Shown piece after piece: positions 27,507 to 36,921 of a stretch of DNA of 64,000 bases (the first letter of the stretch is position 1; each line of letters begins with the position of its first letter). A model generated the notes under the pieces. That model saw only the letters and a list, made by a program, of their open reading frames with translations, was not told where the DNA came from and made no database searches. Made by a program: the position numbers and the translations under genes. The stretch spans positions 6,888 to 70,887 of the forward strand of contig QULQ01000014.1 in assembly GCA_003490145.1 (NCBI GenBank), given 5' to 3'. The stretch comes from Lachnospiraceae bacterium OM04-12BH. GTDB lineage: Bacteria; Bacillota; Clostridia; Lachnospirales; Lachnospiraceae.

Positions 27507-28631
27507 ATGGACTTGACAGAACTGCGGGGGCAGATCGATGAAATAGACAGCAGCATTGTGGATCTCTACGAAAAAAGGATGGATATTTCCAGACAGGTTG
27601 CAGAGTACAAGATTGAGAATGGCAAACAGGTATTTGATAAAGCAAGAGAAGAAGAAAAGATCAGAAAGGTGAAGTCACTCACCCATAACGATTTCAACAG
27701 TCATGGGATTGAAGAACTCTTTGAGCAGATCATGTCCATGAGCCGCAAACTGCAATATCAGCTTTTGTCTGAGAGAGGAAGTCTGAATAAGCTTCCTTTT
27801 ATTCAGGTTGACCAGCTTGAAACAGAGAAGGCAAGAGTGGTTTTCCAGGGAGCAGAGGGAGCCTATTCCCAGGCGGCCATGCATCAGTATTTCGGGGACA
27901 GGATTGACAGCTTTCATGTAGATACCTTCCGGGATGCCATGATCGCCATTGACGAGGGCAGCGCAGATTATGCAGTACTTCCAATCGAGAATTCAACAGC
28001 TGGGATCGTCAGTGAGATTTATGATCTTCTGGTAGAATTTGAAAATTATATTGTAGGAGAACAGATCATTAAGATTGAACACTGTCTGATGGCACTGCCA
28101 GGAACAAAGCTGTCAGATATTAAGACGGTATATTCCCATCCACAGTCCCTGATGCAGTCAGCCAGATATCTGAATACACATCCCTGGCAGCAGATCAGCA
28201 TGCAGAATAATGCTTTTGCTGCAAGAAAGGTAGCAGAGGAGAAGGATAGGACACAGGCAGCCATTGCAAGTGAATATGCAGCAAAGCTGTACGGACTTGA
28301 GATCCTTGAGAAGGGTGTGAACCAGTCCAGCACCAATTCCACCCGTTTTATTATCGTGACCAATCAGAAGATATTCCTGAAGAATGCCAGAAAGGTCAGC
28401 ATCTGCTTTGAGGTAGCCCATGAAAGTGGTTCCCTGTATCATATGCTGTCACATTTCATTTATAATAACCTGAATATGAACCGGATCGAAAGCAGGCCGA
28501 TCGAGGATCGGAACTGGGAGTACCGTTTCTTTATCGATTTTGACGGAAACCTGTCTGACAGTGCGGTAAAGAATGCACTGAGAGGACTTCGGGATGAAGC
28601 AAGGAACATGAAGATCCTTGGCAATTATTAA
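27507..28631 (+). CDS. pheA: Bifunctional chorismate mutase / prephenate dehydratase
   Basis: A 374-residue P-protein for phenylalanine synthesis. Residues 1-85 are an AroQ chorismate mutase (LRGQIDEIDSSIVDLYEKRM). Residues about 105-280 are prephenate dehydratase (VVFQGAEGAYSQAAM; catalytic NSTRFIIV). The C-terminal ACT domain (about 290-370) keeps the ESRPIEDRNWEYRFFID phenylalanine-binding motif, so feedback inhibition is expected. I use the ATG at 27507 after AAAGGAACGG, not the upstream ATG at 27444. Confidence 0.95.
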   Translation: MDLTELRGQIDEIDSSIVDLYEKRMDISRQVAEYKIENGKQVFDKAREEEKIRKVKSLTHNDFNSHGIEELFEQIMSMSRKLQYQLLSERGSLNKLPFIQVDQLETEKARVVFQGAEGAYSQAAMHQYFGDRIDSFHVDTFRDAMIAIDEGSADYAVLPIENSTAGIVSEIYDLLVEFENYIVGEQIIKIEHCLMALPGTKLSDIKTVYSHPQSLMQSARYLNTHPWQQISMQNNAFAARKVAEEKDRTQAAIASEYAAKLYGLEILEKGVNQSSTNSTRFIIVTNQKIFLKNARKVSICFEVAHESGSLYHMLSHFIYNNLNMNRIESRPIEDRNWEYRFFIDFDGNLSDSAVKNALRGLRDEARNMKILGNY

Positions 28632-28677
28632 AGGACACCGGATAAAACAAGAAAAGTCAATAAGCGAGGAATATAAA

Positions 28678-30225
28678 ATGGCAGTCAGAACATTTGCGGC
28701 AATTGATGTAGGATCCTTCGAGCTTTCCATGAAGATCTTTGAGGTTTCAAGGAGAGGGATGAAGGAGATCGACCATATCAGGCGGGAGATCAACATGGGA
28801 ACAGAGAGCTATACCACAGGCAAGCTTTCCTATGAGAGAGTAGAAGAGCTGTGTGAGGCTCTGCTGGCCTTTTCTGATATCATGAAGACATACCGTGTCA
28901 GTGATTACGCTGCCTACGGTACCAGTGCCATAAGGGAGACTGAGAACACCATAATCCTGTTAAATCAGATCGAGGTCAGGACAGGTATCCATATCCAGGT
29001 GCTGAGCAATTCTGAACAGCGTTTCCTGGATTATAAGTCCATTGCCTTCCAGGGAGAGGGCTTTTTGAAGATCATTGAAAATCCGACAGCAATTGTGGAT
29101 ATCGGAGGCGGCAGTATACAGATCTCCCTGTTTGATAAGGACAAGCTTGTTTCTACCCAGAATATGAAGCTCGGGGTTTTACGTCTGCAGGAAAGACTCC
29201 GCCATATGAATGCAGGGGTGAAGCAGTCTGATGACCTGATCACAGAGCTTGTAGATTCCCAGATGCTGACCTATAAGAAGCTGTACCTGAAGGACAGGGA
29301 GATCCGGAATATCATCATCGTAGATGATTATGTTTCCATGCTGCTCCGCAAAAAAAGCCTGGAGCATGAAATGACAGGCTATGCAGGCAGAGAGCTGTTT
29401 GAAAAGTTTGAAAAAGCCTATCATTCGCAGCGTACAGGAGAGCTGGCAAAGAAATGGGATGTTCCGGAAGAGAATATGCCAATGCTCCATATTTCCCTGA
29501 TGCTGTTAAAACGGATCATGGAGATCATGGGAGCGGAACTGATCTGGGCACCCGGGGTGACTCTTTGTGACGGTATCGCATATGAATATGCAGAGAAGAA
29601 TAAAATAGTAGCAGCCTCCCATGATTTTGAACAGGATATCATAGCCTGTGCGCAGAATATCAGTAAACGTTATCGTGGCAGCAGCAAAAGGAGTGCCACA
29701 CTGGAGCAGATCGCACTGCATATATTTGACCACACACGGAAGATCCACGGCCTTGGCAGACGGGAGAGACTTCTTCTGCAGCTGTCAACGATTTTGCATG
29801 ACTGCGGCAAGTATATCAGCATGGTAAACCTTGGGGAGTGCTCATACAGTATCATCATGGCAACAGAGATCATTGGTCTGTCCCATAAGGAAAGGGAGAT
29901 CGTGGCCAATGTAGTTAAATTTAATCATCTGGAATTTGATTATTATGAGGAGATGGCAAGGTACAGTACGATCGATAGAGAGGCTTATCTTGTAGTTGCC
30001 AAACTGACAGCGATCCTGCGGCTTGCAAACGGACTTGACAGGAGCCATAAACAGAAATTCAAGGATGTACGTACTACATTGAAGGATGATAAGCTTATTA
30101 TCACAGTAGATACGAATGAGGATATTACACTGGAAAAGGGGCTGTTTGATGCCAGGGCAGGGTTCTTCCAGGAGGTATATAATGTGCGGCCTGTCATAAA
30201 GCAGAAGCGTACGGTCAATGGATGA
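28678..30225 (+). CDS. Ppx/GppA exopolyphosphatase with HD domain
   Basis: A 515-residue protein. The N-terminal ASKHA phosphatase (TFAAIDVGSFELSMKI; DIGGGSIQISLF) is followed by a C-terminal HD-type domain (HTRKIHGLGRRERLLLQLSTILHDCGKYI). Such enzymes hydrolyse polyphosphate and/or pppGpp. The next gene is polyphosphate kinase, so synthesis and breakdown are encoded together. The ATG at 28678 has GCGAGGAA upstream and starts directly at the conserved fold; 28618 is not supported. Confidence 0.9.
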   Translation: MAVRTFAAIDVGSFELSMKIFEVSRRGMKEIDHIRREINMGTESYTTGKLSYERVEELCEALLAFSDIMKTYRVSDYAAYGTSAIRETENTIILLNQIEVRTGIHIQVLSNSEQRFLDYKSIAFQGEGFLKIIENPTAIVDIGGGSIQISLFDKDKLVSTQNMKLGVLRLQERLRHMNAGVKQSDDLITELVDSQMLTYKKLYLKDREIRNIIIVDDYVSMLLRKKSLEHEMTGYAGRELFEKFEKAYHSQRTGELAKKWDVPEENMPMLHISLMLLKRIMEIMGAELIWAPGVTLCDGIAYEYAEKNKIVAASHDFEQDIIACAQNISKRYRGSSKRSATLEQIALHIFDHTRKIHGLGRRERLLLQLSTILHDCGKYISMVNLGECSYSIIMATEIIGLSHKEREIVANVVKFNHLEFDYYEEMARYSTIDREAYLVVAKLTAILRLANGLDRSHKQKFKDVRTTLKDDKLIITVDTNEDITLEKGLFDARAGFFQEVYNVRPVIKQKRTVNG

Positions 30226-30254
30226 GAGTTTTTGACAGAAAGGAAGTAACAGGA

Positions 30255-32396
30255 ATGAATGAGACAAAGGGTGAAAGCAGCTATAAGGATCCTTCTAATT
30301 ACATAAACAGGGAACTTTCCTGGGTGCTTTTTGATAAGAGAGTTCTGGGTGAAGCGAGGGATAAACAGAATCCGCTGTTTGAGAGGCTTAAGTTTCTTAG
30401 TATCACAGCGTCTAATCTGGATGAGTTTTTCATGGTAAGGGTGGCTTCCCTGAAGGATATGGTGAATGCGGGCTATGAGAAGAAGGATATCGCCGGTATG
30501 ACACCGCTTCAGCAGCTGGAGGCACTCAATGTGGCGACACACAGTCTGGTAAAGGAACAGTATAGTATTTACAATAAGACACTGCTCCCTCTTCTTCTGG
30601 AGAATGGGCTCCGGGTGATCAGACGCCATGAGGAGCTTACGGAGGAAGAAGGAAAATTTGTGGACCGTTTTTTCGAAGAAAATGTGTACCCGGTCCTGAC
30701 ACCTATGGCGGTAGACAGCTCAAGGCCATTTCCACTGATCAGGAACAAGTCACTGAATATCGGTGCCCTTGTGAAGAAGAAAAATGGGGAAGGAGAGCTG
30801 GAATTTGCTACTGTTCAGGTGCCAAGCGTCCTGCAGAGGATTGTAGTCCTTCCAGAGGAAGAGGGAAAAGAAAAGACAGTGATCCTTCTGGAAGAAGTCA
30901 TTGAACGGAATATCCAGAAGCTGTTCCTGAATTATGATATCGTATGCTCTTATCCCTTCCGTATCATGAGAAATGCTGACTTTTCCCTGGATGAGGATGA
31001 GGCAGAGGATCTCCTGAAGGAGATTGAGAAGCAGTTAAAGAAGAGACAGTGGGGACAGGCGATCAGACTCGAAGTGGAGGATGGGATCGATAAGAGACTG
31101 CTTGCCATCATCAAGGCAGAGCTGTCTATCGGGGATGGAGATATTTACCGGATTGATGGACCGCTTGATCTGACCTTCCTTATGAAGATGTATGGGCTGC
31201 CGGGCTTTGATGCTCTGAAGGAGCAGGGCTATGCAAAGCCACAGCCTGTACCGCAGCTTCCGGCAGACTGTAATATTTTTGAGGAGATCAGCAAAGGAGA
31301 TATCTTGCTGCATCATCCCTATGAGACCTTTGCCCCGGTGGTGGATTTCATCAGGCAGGCAGCAAGGGATAAGGATGTGCTTGCGATCAAGCAGACACTG
31401 TACCGTGTCAGCGGTAATTCCCCGATTATTGCAGCACTTGCACAGGCTGCAGAGAATGGAAAACAGGTTACTGTGCTGGTAGAATTAAAAGCCAGATTTG
31501 ATGAGGAAAATAATATCGTATGGGCGAAGATGCTGGAGAAGGCAGGCTGCCACGTTATTTACGGACTGGTGGGACTGAAGACACACAGCAAGATCACGCT
31601 GGTGGTACGTCAGGAGGAAGACGGTATCCGCAGATATGTACATCTTGGAACCGGAAACTATAATGATGCCACAGCAAAGCTTTATACTGATGTGGGGCTT
31701 CTGACATGTGCAGAACCGATTGGCGAGGATGCTACAGCGGTATTCAATATGCTGTCCGGTTACTCGGAGCCTCTTGGCTGGAATAAGCTTTCTGTAGCAC
31801 CTCTGTGGCTGAAGGATAAGTTCCTGTATCTGATCAACAGGGAAAAGAAAAATGCAGAAGCCGGCAGAGAGGGGCATATCATAGCAAAGGTAAACAGCCT
31901 TTGTGATAAGGATATCATCGAAGCATTATATGAAGCCGGTGCGGCAGGAGTGAAGATCGAGCTGATCATCAGAGGTATCTGCTGTCTGAAAACGGGACTT
32001 CCCGGAATCGGAAGAAATATTACAGTGCGTTCCATTGTTGGAAATTTCCTGGAACACAGCCGTATCTTTTATTTTGCCAATGACGGAAGAGAGGAATTTT
32101 ACTGTGCCAGTGCTGACTGGATGCCAAGAAACCTGGAAAGGCGTGTGGAGATCATGTTCCCGGTGGAGGAACCGGTACTTCGTGAAAGGCTGATGCACAT
32201 CCTGACCACTCAGCTTAAGGATACTGTCAAGGCAAGCATCCTGACGGCCGAGGGAATCTATGAAAAGGTTGATAAGAGAGGCAAGGAGCTGATCAATTCC
32301 CAGCAGACCTTCTGCAGGGAAGCAGTGGAGGCAGCAAGGGTTTTAGAAGAAACCGTAAATCACAGAGTATTTATTCCGGAGATGCATCATGAATAA
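30255..32396 (+). CDS. ppk1: Polyphosphate kinase 1
   Basis: A 713-residue Ppk1 of normal length that builds polyphosphate from ATP. The N-terminal YINRELSWVLFDKRVL and NLDEFFMVR motifs are typical. The PLD-like catalytic part has LYRVSGNSPI and GLKTHSKITLVVR; a second PLD-like region contains CCLKTGLPG and HSRIFYF. The start at 30255 has an AGGA-rich upstream region; an ATG at 30222, which overlaps the preceding stop, is an alternative. Maf overlaps its end. Confidence 0.93.
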   Translation: MNETKGESSYKDPSNYINRELSWVLFDKRVLGEARDKQNPLFERLKFLSITASNLDEFFMVRVASLKDMVNAGYEKKDIAGMTPLQQLEALNVATHSLVKEQYSIYNKTLLPLLLENGLRVIRRHEELTEEEGKFVDRFFEENVYPVLTPMAVDSSRPFPLIRNKSLNIGALVKKKNGEGELEFATVQVPSVLQRIVVLPEEEGKEKTVILLEEVIERNIQKLFLNYDIVCSYPFRIMRNADFSLDEDEAEDLLKEIEKQLKKRQWGQAIRLEVEDGIDKRLLAIIKAELSIGDGDIYRIDGPLDLTFLMKMYGLPGFDALKEQGYAKPQPVPQLPADCNIFEEISKGDILLHHPYETFAPVVDFIRQAARDKDVLAIKQTLYRVSGNSPIIAALAQAAENGKQVTVLVELKARFDEENNIVWAKMLEKAGCHVIYGLVGLKTHSKITLVVRQEEDGIRRYVHLGTGNYNDATAKLYTDVGLLTCAEPIGEDATAVFNMLSGYSEPLGWNKLSVAPLWLKDKFLYLINREKKNAEAGREGHIIAKVNSLCDKDIIEALYEAGAAGVKIELIIRGICCLKTGLPGIGRNITVRSIVGNFLEHSRIFYFANDGREEFYCASADWMPRNLERRVEIMFPVEEPVLRERLMHILTTQLKDTVKASILTAEGIYEKVDKRGKELINSQQTFCREAVEAARVLEETVNHRVFIPEMHHE

Positions 32397-32994
32397 TAAG
32401 AAGATCATACTGGCAAGCGGTTCGCCAAGGAGAAAGGAGCTGCTTTCCCAGATCGGCCTTTCCTTTACGGTAAGGGTAAGTGAGGCTGATGAACATACAG
32501 AGGAAACGAAACCGGAGAAGCTTGTCTGCATTCTGTCAGAGCGGAAGGCACTGGCTGTATGGGATGAGCTGACAGAGGAAGAGAAGAAGGAGAGTATCCT
32601 GATCGGCGCAGATACAGTAGTTGCTGTAGACGACAGGATCCTTGGAAAGCCGGCTGATGAGACGGAAGCTTTCCGGATGATAGAGCTTCTTCAGGGGAGA
32701 TCCCATCAGGTTTATACCGGTGTGACGATCCTGCGGCAGGGTGGTCTGCAGCCTCTTGAGGAAGGAACAGGTACATGCGGTATACAGAAAAAGCAGTTTT
32801 TTGAAAAGACAGATGTACTGGTATATCCCATGAGTGAGGAAGAGATTACTGCATATGTGAAGACGGGAGAGCCGCTTGATAAGGCGGGCGCCTATGGCAT
32901 ACAGGGAAGCTTCGCCGCTTATATCCAGGGTATAAACGGCGACTACAGTAATGTAGTAGGACTTCCTGTCGGCCGGTTGTATCATGAGCTGTAA
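32389..32994 (+). CDS. Maf-type nucleotide pyrophosphatase
   Basis: A 201-residue Maf/YhdE protein that hydrolyses nucleoside triphosphates (dTTP/UTP or m7GTP in studied members) and is linked to septum inhibition or house-cleaning. ILASGSPRRKELLSQIGL is the family signature, followed by IGADTVV and the DKAGAYGIQG motif. It overlaps ppk1 by 8 bp and the convergent GH42 gene by 13 bp. Confidence 0.92.
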   Translation: MNNKKIILASGSPRRKELLSQIGLSFTVRVSEADEHTEETKPEKLVCILSERKALAVWDELTEEEKKESILIGADTVVAVDDRILGKPADETEAFRMIELLQGRSHQVYTGVTILRQGGLQPLEEGTGTCGIQKKQFFEKTDVLVYPMSEEEITAYVKTGEPLDKAGAYGIQGSFAAYIQGINGDYSNVVGLPVGRLYHEL

Positions 32995-34997
32995 AATAAC
33001 TGTACATCATAGGGTGCGAGTGTAACAGAACCTGTTTCCGGTAGGAAGCAGGTTTTTTCCTTGCCGGAATAGTTGAAGAGATAAAGTACACTGCTGCCGT
33101 TTTTGTTTACTGACCGGCGGCAGATCACAGGGAATACAGGACCGGGAGGAAGGATCCCCATACGGACACAAAGATTTTTGAGCAGCTCTTCCAGTATATG
33201 GCTATCGGTGAAGAAGCAGCCAAGGTATGCAGCAGAGCCTCTGCCAAATGGATGCCAGGTAACAGCAGCATATTTTTCGTAGGCACTGTGCTCATAGGCT
33301 GCAAGCACTTCAGTCTCCTCTGAGAGAGGACGCAGCAGCTCCATGAAGGAAGCTGCCAGGGCAGAAGACTGGGTGGAAGCAGCATCCACGGAAATGATCC
33401 CGTCTGTGAAACGGAGCGGAACGAAGCCGGATGGAACCGTAAACTGGTCATAGGTGACCCCGAAACATTCAGTGAGACCGCAGGGCTGCACCTTCGGATG
33501 GACGGACAGGCTTTCATCAGAAAAGAAGCTGCGGAAGGTGCTGATCAGGTGGCCACCGTGGAAAACATACCTTTTCAGCCGGTCGATCAGGGGATCAGAA
33601 GCAGAATACAGGGCGGGTGTCAGGATGATACGGTATTTCTGGCAGAGAACGTCTGTATCTTCTGAAAGCACATCCTCCGGATAGATCACATCACAGGCTA
33701 TATTCAGTCGGTACAGGGCATCAAAGAGCCAGCGCATGATCTGATGATAGGAAAGACCACCGATCGGAAAATAGGAAAGTCCTGTCAGGGAACGGTGCCC
33801 TAGAAGGATCGCACATTCGGCTGCTGGATGGTAAGAGAGGAGATCTGTATGTGCAGCAAGCTCCTGACCGATCTGACAGACCTCCCGGTAGGTTTCGTTC
33901 TCCTGAAGATCGTGGCTTAAAATGCCTTTCCAGTAGGTTTCAAAGGAGTTATGGATAGAATGCCAGTGCCAGTACATGACAGAAGCAGCTCCCCCTGCAA
34001 GATGGCTGTATGCCTGAAGACGGAGCTGTCCGGGGTAGGGAAGCCAGCCTGGATTTCCCTGGGCCTGCGTTTCCAGAACCAGGTAGGGAGCCTTTTTGAT
34101 AGAACGGCCGATTGCACCGCCCATGGCAATCTCTGCACCCGTCAGATCACCGGCAGAGGGGTGGTAGATATCGACACCTGCGATAGTAAGCGCCCTGGCA
34201 GCAGAGCGTTGGTCTACTTCCGGCTGGAGACCTTCAGAATGGTCACTCCATGCAAAGTCAAAATTCTGTGTCAGGAACTGATCGTCCCTTGCGTATTCAC
34301 GTACGATCCCTGACTGCCAGGAAAGAAAGTCGGTGACAAGGCGGCGCTGGAAGGCCTTAAACTCAGCTCCGAGACTGGCATTGATTGTGCCGCGTACATC
34401 CGGGAAATCCTCCCATGAGGCAATGCGGTTGCTCCAGTAGGTCAGACCGAAGGCTTCATTCAGGGAATCTGTGGTTTTGAATTTGTCCTTTAAATAATCC
34501 ACAAACATCTTCTGTACCCGTTCACCGGCTGTATCGTATGATTTTGTTTCATTGTCAAGCTGATAACCGATCACGTTAGGATGCGTGGCACAGACCTCCA
34601 TCAGCCTGCGTATGATCCGTTCTGCATGAAACAGGTAACCGGGATGTGTGATATCCATATTCTGCCGGTGACCATAGAGAGAAGGTCCACTGTGGGTAAC
34701 TGCAAGGATATCGGGGTATTTCCTGACAAGCCAGGATGGGATAGCATAGGTCGGCGTACCAACGATCACGTGAAGAGAGTAAGCTTTTGCATTGTCCAGG
34801 ATCTCCCTTACGATCGAAAAGTCAAAAACACCGTCTGAGGGCTCAAAGCTGCTCCATGAGGATTCGGCAATACGGATCGTGTTGATCCCGGCCTTTTTCA
34901 TCATTTCCATATCTGTGGAGATACGCCTGACTGGCATATACTCCGGATAATAAGCGGTTCCATAGAGAATTTTTGTCTGATTGGCTATAAGATTCAT
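32982..34997 (-). CDS. Cytoplasmic GH42 beta-galactosidase
   Basis: A 671-residue glycoside hydrolase family 42 enzyme. The acid/base is Glu150 in YQLDNE and the nucleophile is probably Glu309 in LVLETQAQGNPGW. The N-terminal barrel is followed by the trimerisation and C-terminal domains. No signal peptide, so it acts inside the cell on imported galacto-oligosaccharides. It is divergent from the ABC transporter genes and shares a 470 bp regulatory region with them. GH42 enzymes paired with GH53 commonly cleave beta-1,4-galactobiose and longer products. Confidence 0.92.
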   Translation of the reverse strand: MNLIANQTKILYGTAYYPEYMPVRRISTDMEMMKKAGINTIRIAESSWSSFEPSDGVFDFSIVREILDNAKAYSLHVIVGTPTYAIPSWLVRKYPDILAVTHSGPSLYGHRQNMDITHPGYLFHAERIIRRLMEVCATHPNVIGYQLDNETKSYDTAGERVQKMFVDYLKDKFKTTDSLNEAFGLTYWSNRIASWEDFPDVRGTINASLGAEFKAFQRRLVTDFLSWQSGIVREYARDDQFLTQNFDFAWSDHSEGLQPEVDQRSAARALTIAGVDIYHPSAGDLTGAEIAMGGAIGRSIKKAPYLVLETQAQGNPGWLPYPGQLRLQAYSHLAGGAASVMYWHWHSIHNSFETYWKGILSHDLQENETYREVCQIGQELAAHTDLLSYHPAAECAILLGHRSLTGLSYFPIGGLSYHQIMRWLFDALYRLNIACDVIYPEDVLSEDTDVLCQKYRIILTPALYSASDPLIDRLKRYVFHGGHLISTFRSFFSDESLSVHPKVQPCGLTECFGVTYDQFTVPSGFVPLRFTDGIISVDAASTQSSALAASFMELLRPLSEETEVLAAYEHSAYEKYAAVTWHPFGRGSAAYLGCFFTDSHILEELLKNLCVRMGILPPGPVFPVICRRSVNKNGSSVLYLFNYSGKEKTCFLPETGSVTLAPYDVQLFYSS

Positions 34998-35095
34998 GGC
35001 AGGTTCCTTTCCTTTGCTCTGTTGTAAAAATCAATAAGTTCTGTAAAGATGCTATCAGTATAACTGTCTTATCATGAAAATTCCATAGGAAAACA

Positions 35096-35109
35096 AGAAA
35101 ACGTTTTCT
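35096..35109. promoter_or_regulatory. cre-like / LacI-type palindrome between GH42 and the SBP gene
   Basis: AGAAAACGTTTTCT is a perfect 14 bp CG-centred palindrome. It fits the CcpA cre consensus (TGWAANCGNTNWCA) at all but the two outermost positions, so it may give carbon catabolite repression of either divergent gene. Confidence 0.5.
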
Positions 35110-35141
35110 AGAAATGACATTTTAAAACAGTTTTATGCAAT

Positions 35142-35200
35142 TTGAAAAACTACGAAAAAAATAATAAAATATACGAAAAACACTGAGGAACAACCGATTG
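35142..35200 (+). promoter_or_regulatory. Upstream promoter and operator 1 of the galacto-oligosaccharide operon
   Basis: TTGAAA (35142-35147) and TAAAAT (35165-35170), 17 bp apart, are followed by the operator-like CAACCGATTG (35191-35200), which is followed by CGCAT. The palindrome CAANCGNTTG is of the LacI type. The same site recurs at 35351. Confidence 0.55.
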
Positions 35201-35310
35201 CGCATTACGAAAATGTATAAACACATTCATAGATAATACAACCAGTAAAAAAGAATGTCTATTGTGCATAATGTACAAAAATTATGCTGTAAAATGTATG
35301 TATTCACACA

Positions 35311-35365
35311 TTGACAGCAGCGTATATGGATGATATCCTAGGTTCATGAACAAACGGTTGCGCAT
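35311..35365 (+). promoter_or_regulatory. Downstream promoter and operator 2 of the galacto-oligosaccharide operon
   Basis: TTGACA (35311-35316) and TATCCT (35334-35339), 17 bp apart. The operator-like CAAACGGTTG (35351-35360), again followed by CGCAT, would lie over the transcription start. Two copies spaced 160 bp apart could allow looping by a LacI tetramer; the likely repressor is encoded at 39.2 kb. Confidence 0.6.
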
Positions 35366-35466
35366 ATTGCACAGCAGAAGTTCAGGAACAGGGAGCGCAC
35401 AGCGCATCCCAACTAAAATAAGAAGGGAACGCATGGCGTATCTCAAATCAACAGGAGGAAAGTAAT

Positions 35467-36801
35467 ATGAAAAAGAAATTGTTAGCATCTCTGCTTACTG
35501 TTTCCATGGTAGCAGCAATGCTCACCGGATGCGGAAACGCTGCAGTGGCAGAAGAAACACCGGCAGAGACTACAGAGACCACAGAAGAGGCTGAGGCACC
35601 TGCCGAGGATACGGCAGCCGCTGAAACCACAGATGCATCTGATGCAGTTGCAAACCTGATCGCAGCTACGACAGATACCGTATCTCTTAAGGTATGGGCA
35701 TCAGAAGAAGATCAGGCTCTTACCACAGAGCTTCTTGAGAAATTCAAAGAAACATATCCTGATGTAACATTTGATATCCAGCTTGGCTCCGAATCTGAAT
35801 CTACAGCAAAGGATACCATTCTTGCAGACGTAGAGGCTTCCGCAGATGTATTTGCATTCGCTGATGACCAGATCAATGAAATGGTTGCAGCAGGTGCACT
35901 TCAGGAGGTAAGTGCTACTTATACTTATGATGTTGCAAATGCAAATGCTGCAGGCTCTGTAGAAGCAGCAACAGTAGACGGCAAATTATATGCTTATCCT
36001 ATGACAGCAGATAACGGATACTTCATGTTCTATGATTCATCCGTATTTACTGAGGAAGATACACAGTCACTTGAGAAGATGATCGAGGTTGCGCAGGCAG
36101 CTGGCAAGAAGATTGCCATGGACGTATCAAACGGCTGGTACATCTACGCTTTCTTTGAGGGTGCAGGCCTTGAGCTTAGCCTGAATGATGACGGTGTTAC
36201 CAATACCTGTACATGGAACGGTGCAGGCGGTACAGATGTAGCACAGTCCATTCTTGATCTGTTCTCATCAGGCGTACTTGTAGATATGGATGATGAAAAT
36301 CAGGCAACAGCAATTGCTGAAGGAACAGTAGTAGCGTGTGTAAACGGTACATGGAGAGCTGAGACAGCTCAGGAAGCATGGGGAGAGAACTATGCAGCAA
36401 CCAAGCTTCCTACCTTCAATGTAGCAGGTGAACCCAAGCAGATGAGCTCCTACTCTGGTTACAAGCTGATCGGTGTAAGCCCCTACTCCAAGAATGTAGG
36501 CTGGTCAATGCTCCTTGCAGAGTTCCTGACAAATGAGGATTCCCAGACTGCAAGATTTGAAGCAAGAGGACTTGGACCTGCTAACATTGCAGTAGCAGAG
36601 AGTGATGCAGTTAAGTCAAATCCTGCAATTTCCGCACTGGCAGCCCAGGCAGCTTTTGCAACACCTCAGCGTGTAGGTGGAAACTTCTGGTCACCTGCTG
36701 AAACCTTAGGACAGATCCTTGCATCTGGCAATCCTGATGGAACAGATCTTCAGACACTGCTTGATACAACAGTAGACGGTATCACAGCTCCCGTACAGTA
36801 A
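35467..36801 (+). CDS. Galacto-oligosaccharide/maltose-type ABC substrate-binding lipoprotein
   Basis: A 444-residue extracellular solute-binding protein of the MalE type. The signal peptide ends in LTGC with the lipidated Cys22, followed by a Glu/Ala/Thr-rich tether (to about 55). The binding domain (VSLKVWASEEDQALTTELLEKF... ADVFAFADDQINEMV) follows. The neighbours (GH42, GH53, MalF/MalG-type permeases) point to beta-1,4-galacto-oligosaccharides as ligand. A strong terminator follows, so it is probably made in excess over the permeases. No ATPase gene is nearby; a shared MsmX-type ATPase elsewhere is expected. Confidence 0.9.
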   Translation: MKKKLLASLLTVSMVAAMLTGCGNAAVAEETPAETTETTEEAEAPAEDTAAAETTDASDAVANLIAATTDTVSLKVWASEEDQALTTELLEKFKETYPDVTFDIQLGSESESTAKDTILADVEASADVFAFADDQINEMVAAGALQEVSATYTYDVANANAAGSVEAATVDGKLYAYPMTADNGYFMFYDSSVFTEEDTQSLEKMIEVAQAAGKKIAMDVSNGWYIYAFFEGAGLELSLNDDGVTNTCTWNGAGGTDVAQSILDLFSSGVLVDMDDENQATAIAEGTVVACVNGTWRAETAQEAWGENYAATKLPTFNVAGEPKQMSSYSGYKLIGVSPYSKNVGWSMLLAEFLTNEDSQTARFEARGLGPANIAVAESDAVKSNPAISALAAQAAFATPQRVGGNFWSPAETLGQILASGNPDGTDLQTLLDTTVDGITAPVQ

Positions 36802-36819
36802 TTCTATAGATGAATTGCC

Positions 36820-36858
36820 AATACCCCACATACCTTCCGGGTATGTGGGGTATTTTTC
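36820..36858 (+). terminator. Strong intra-operon terminator after the binding-protein gene
   Basis: A perfect 15 bp stem AATACCCCACATACC / GGTATGTGGGGTATT with a 5 nt loop (36820-36854), running into T residues. It lies between the binding-protein gene and the permease genes and probably reduces permease expression. Confidence 0.85.
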
Positions 36859-36870
36859 AAAAGAAGGTAC

Positions 36871-36897
36871 AATCAATCAAATCAATCGAATCAATCG
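36871..36897. repeat. Three tandem copies of a 9 bp unit before the permease gene
   Basis: AATCAATCA, AATCAATCG, AATCAATCG in direct succession, ending about 13 bp before the ribosome site of the first permease gene. Slippage could change the distance between the terminator and the ribosome site. Confidence 0.7.
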
Positions 36898-36921
36898 AAA
36901 GAACTCTTAGAGGGGTTTCAC

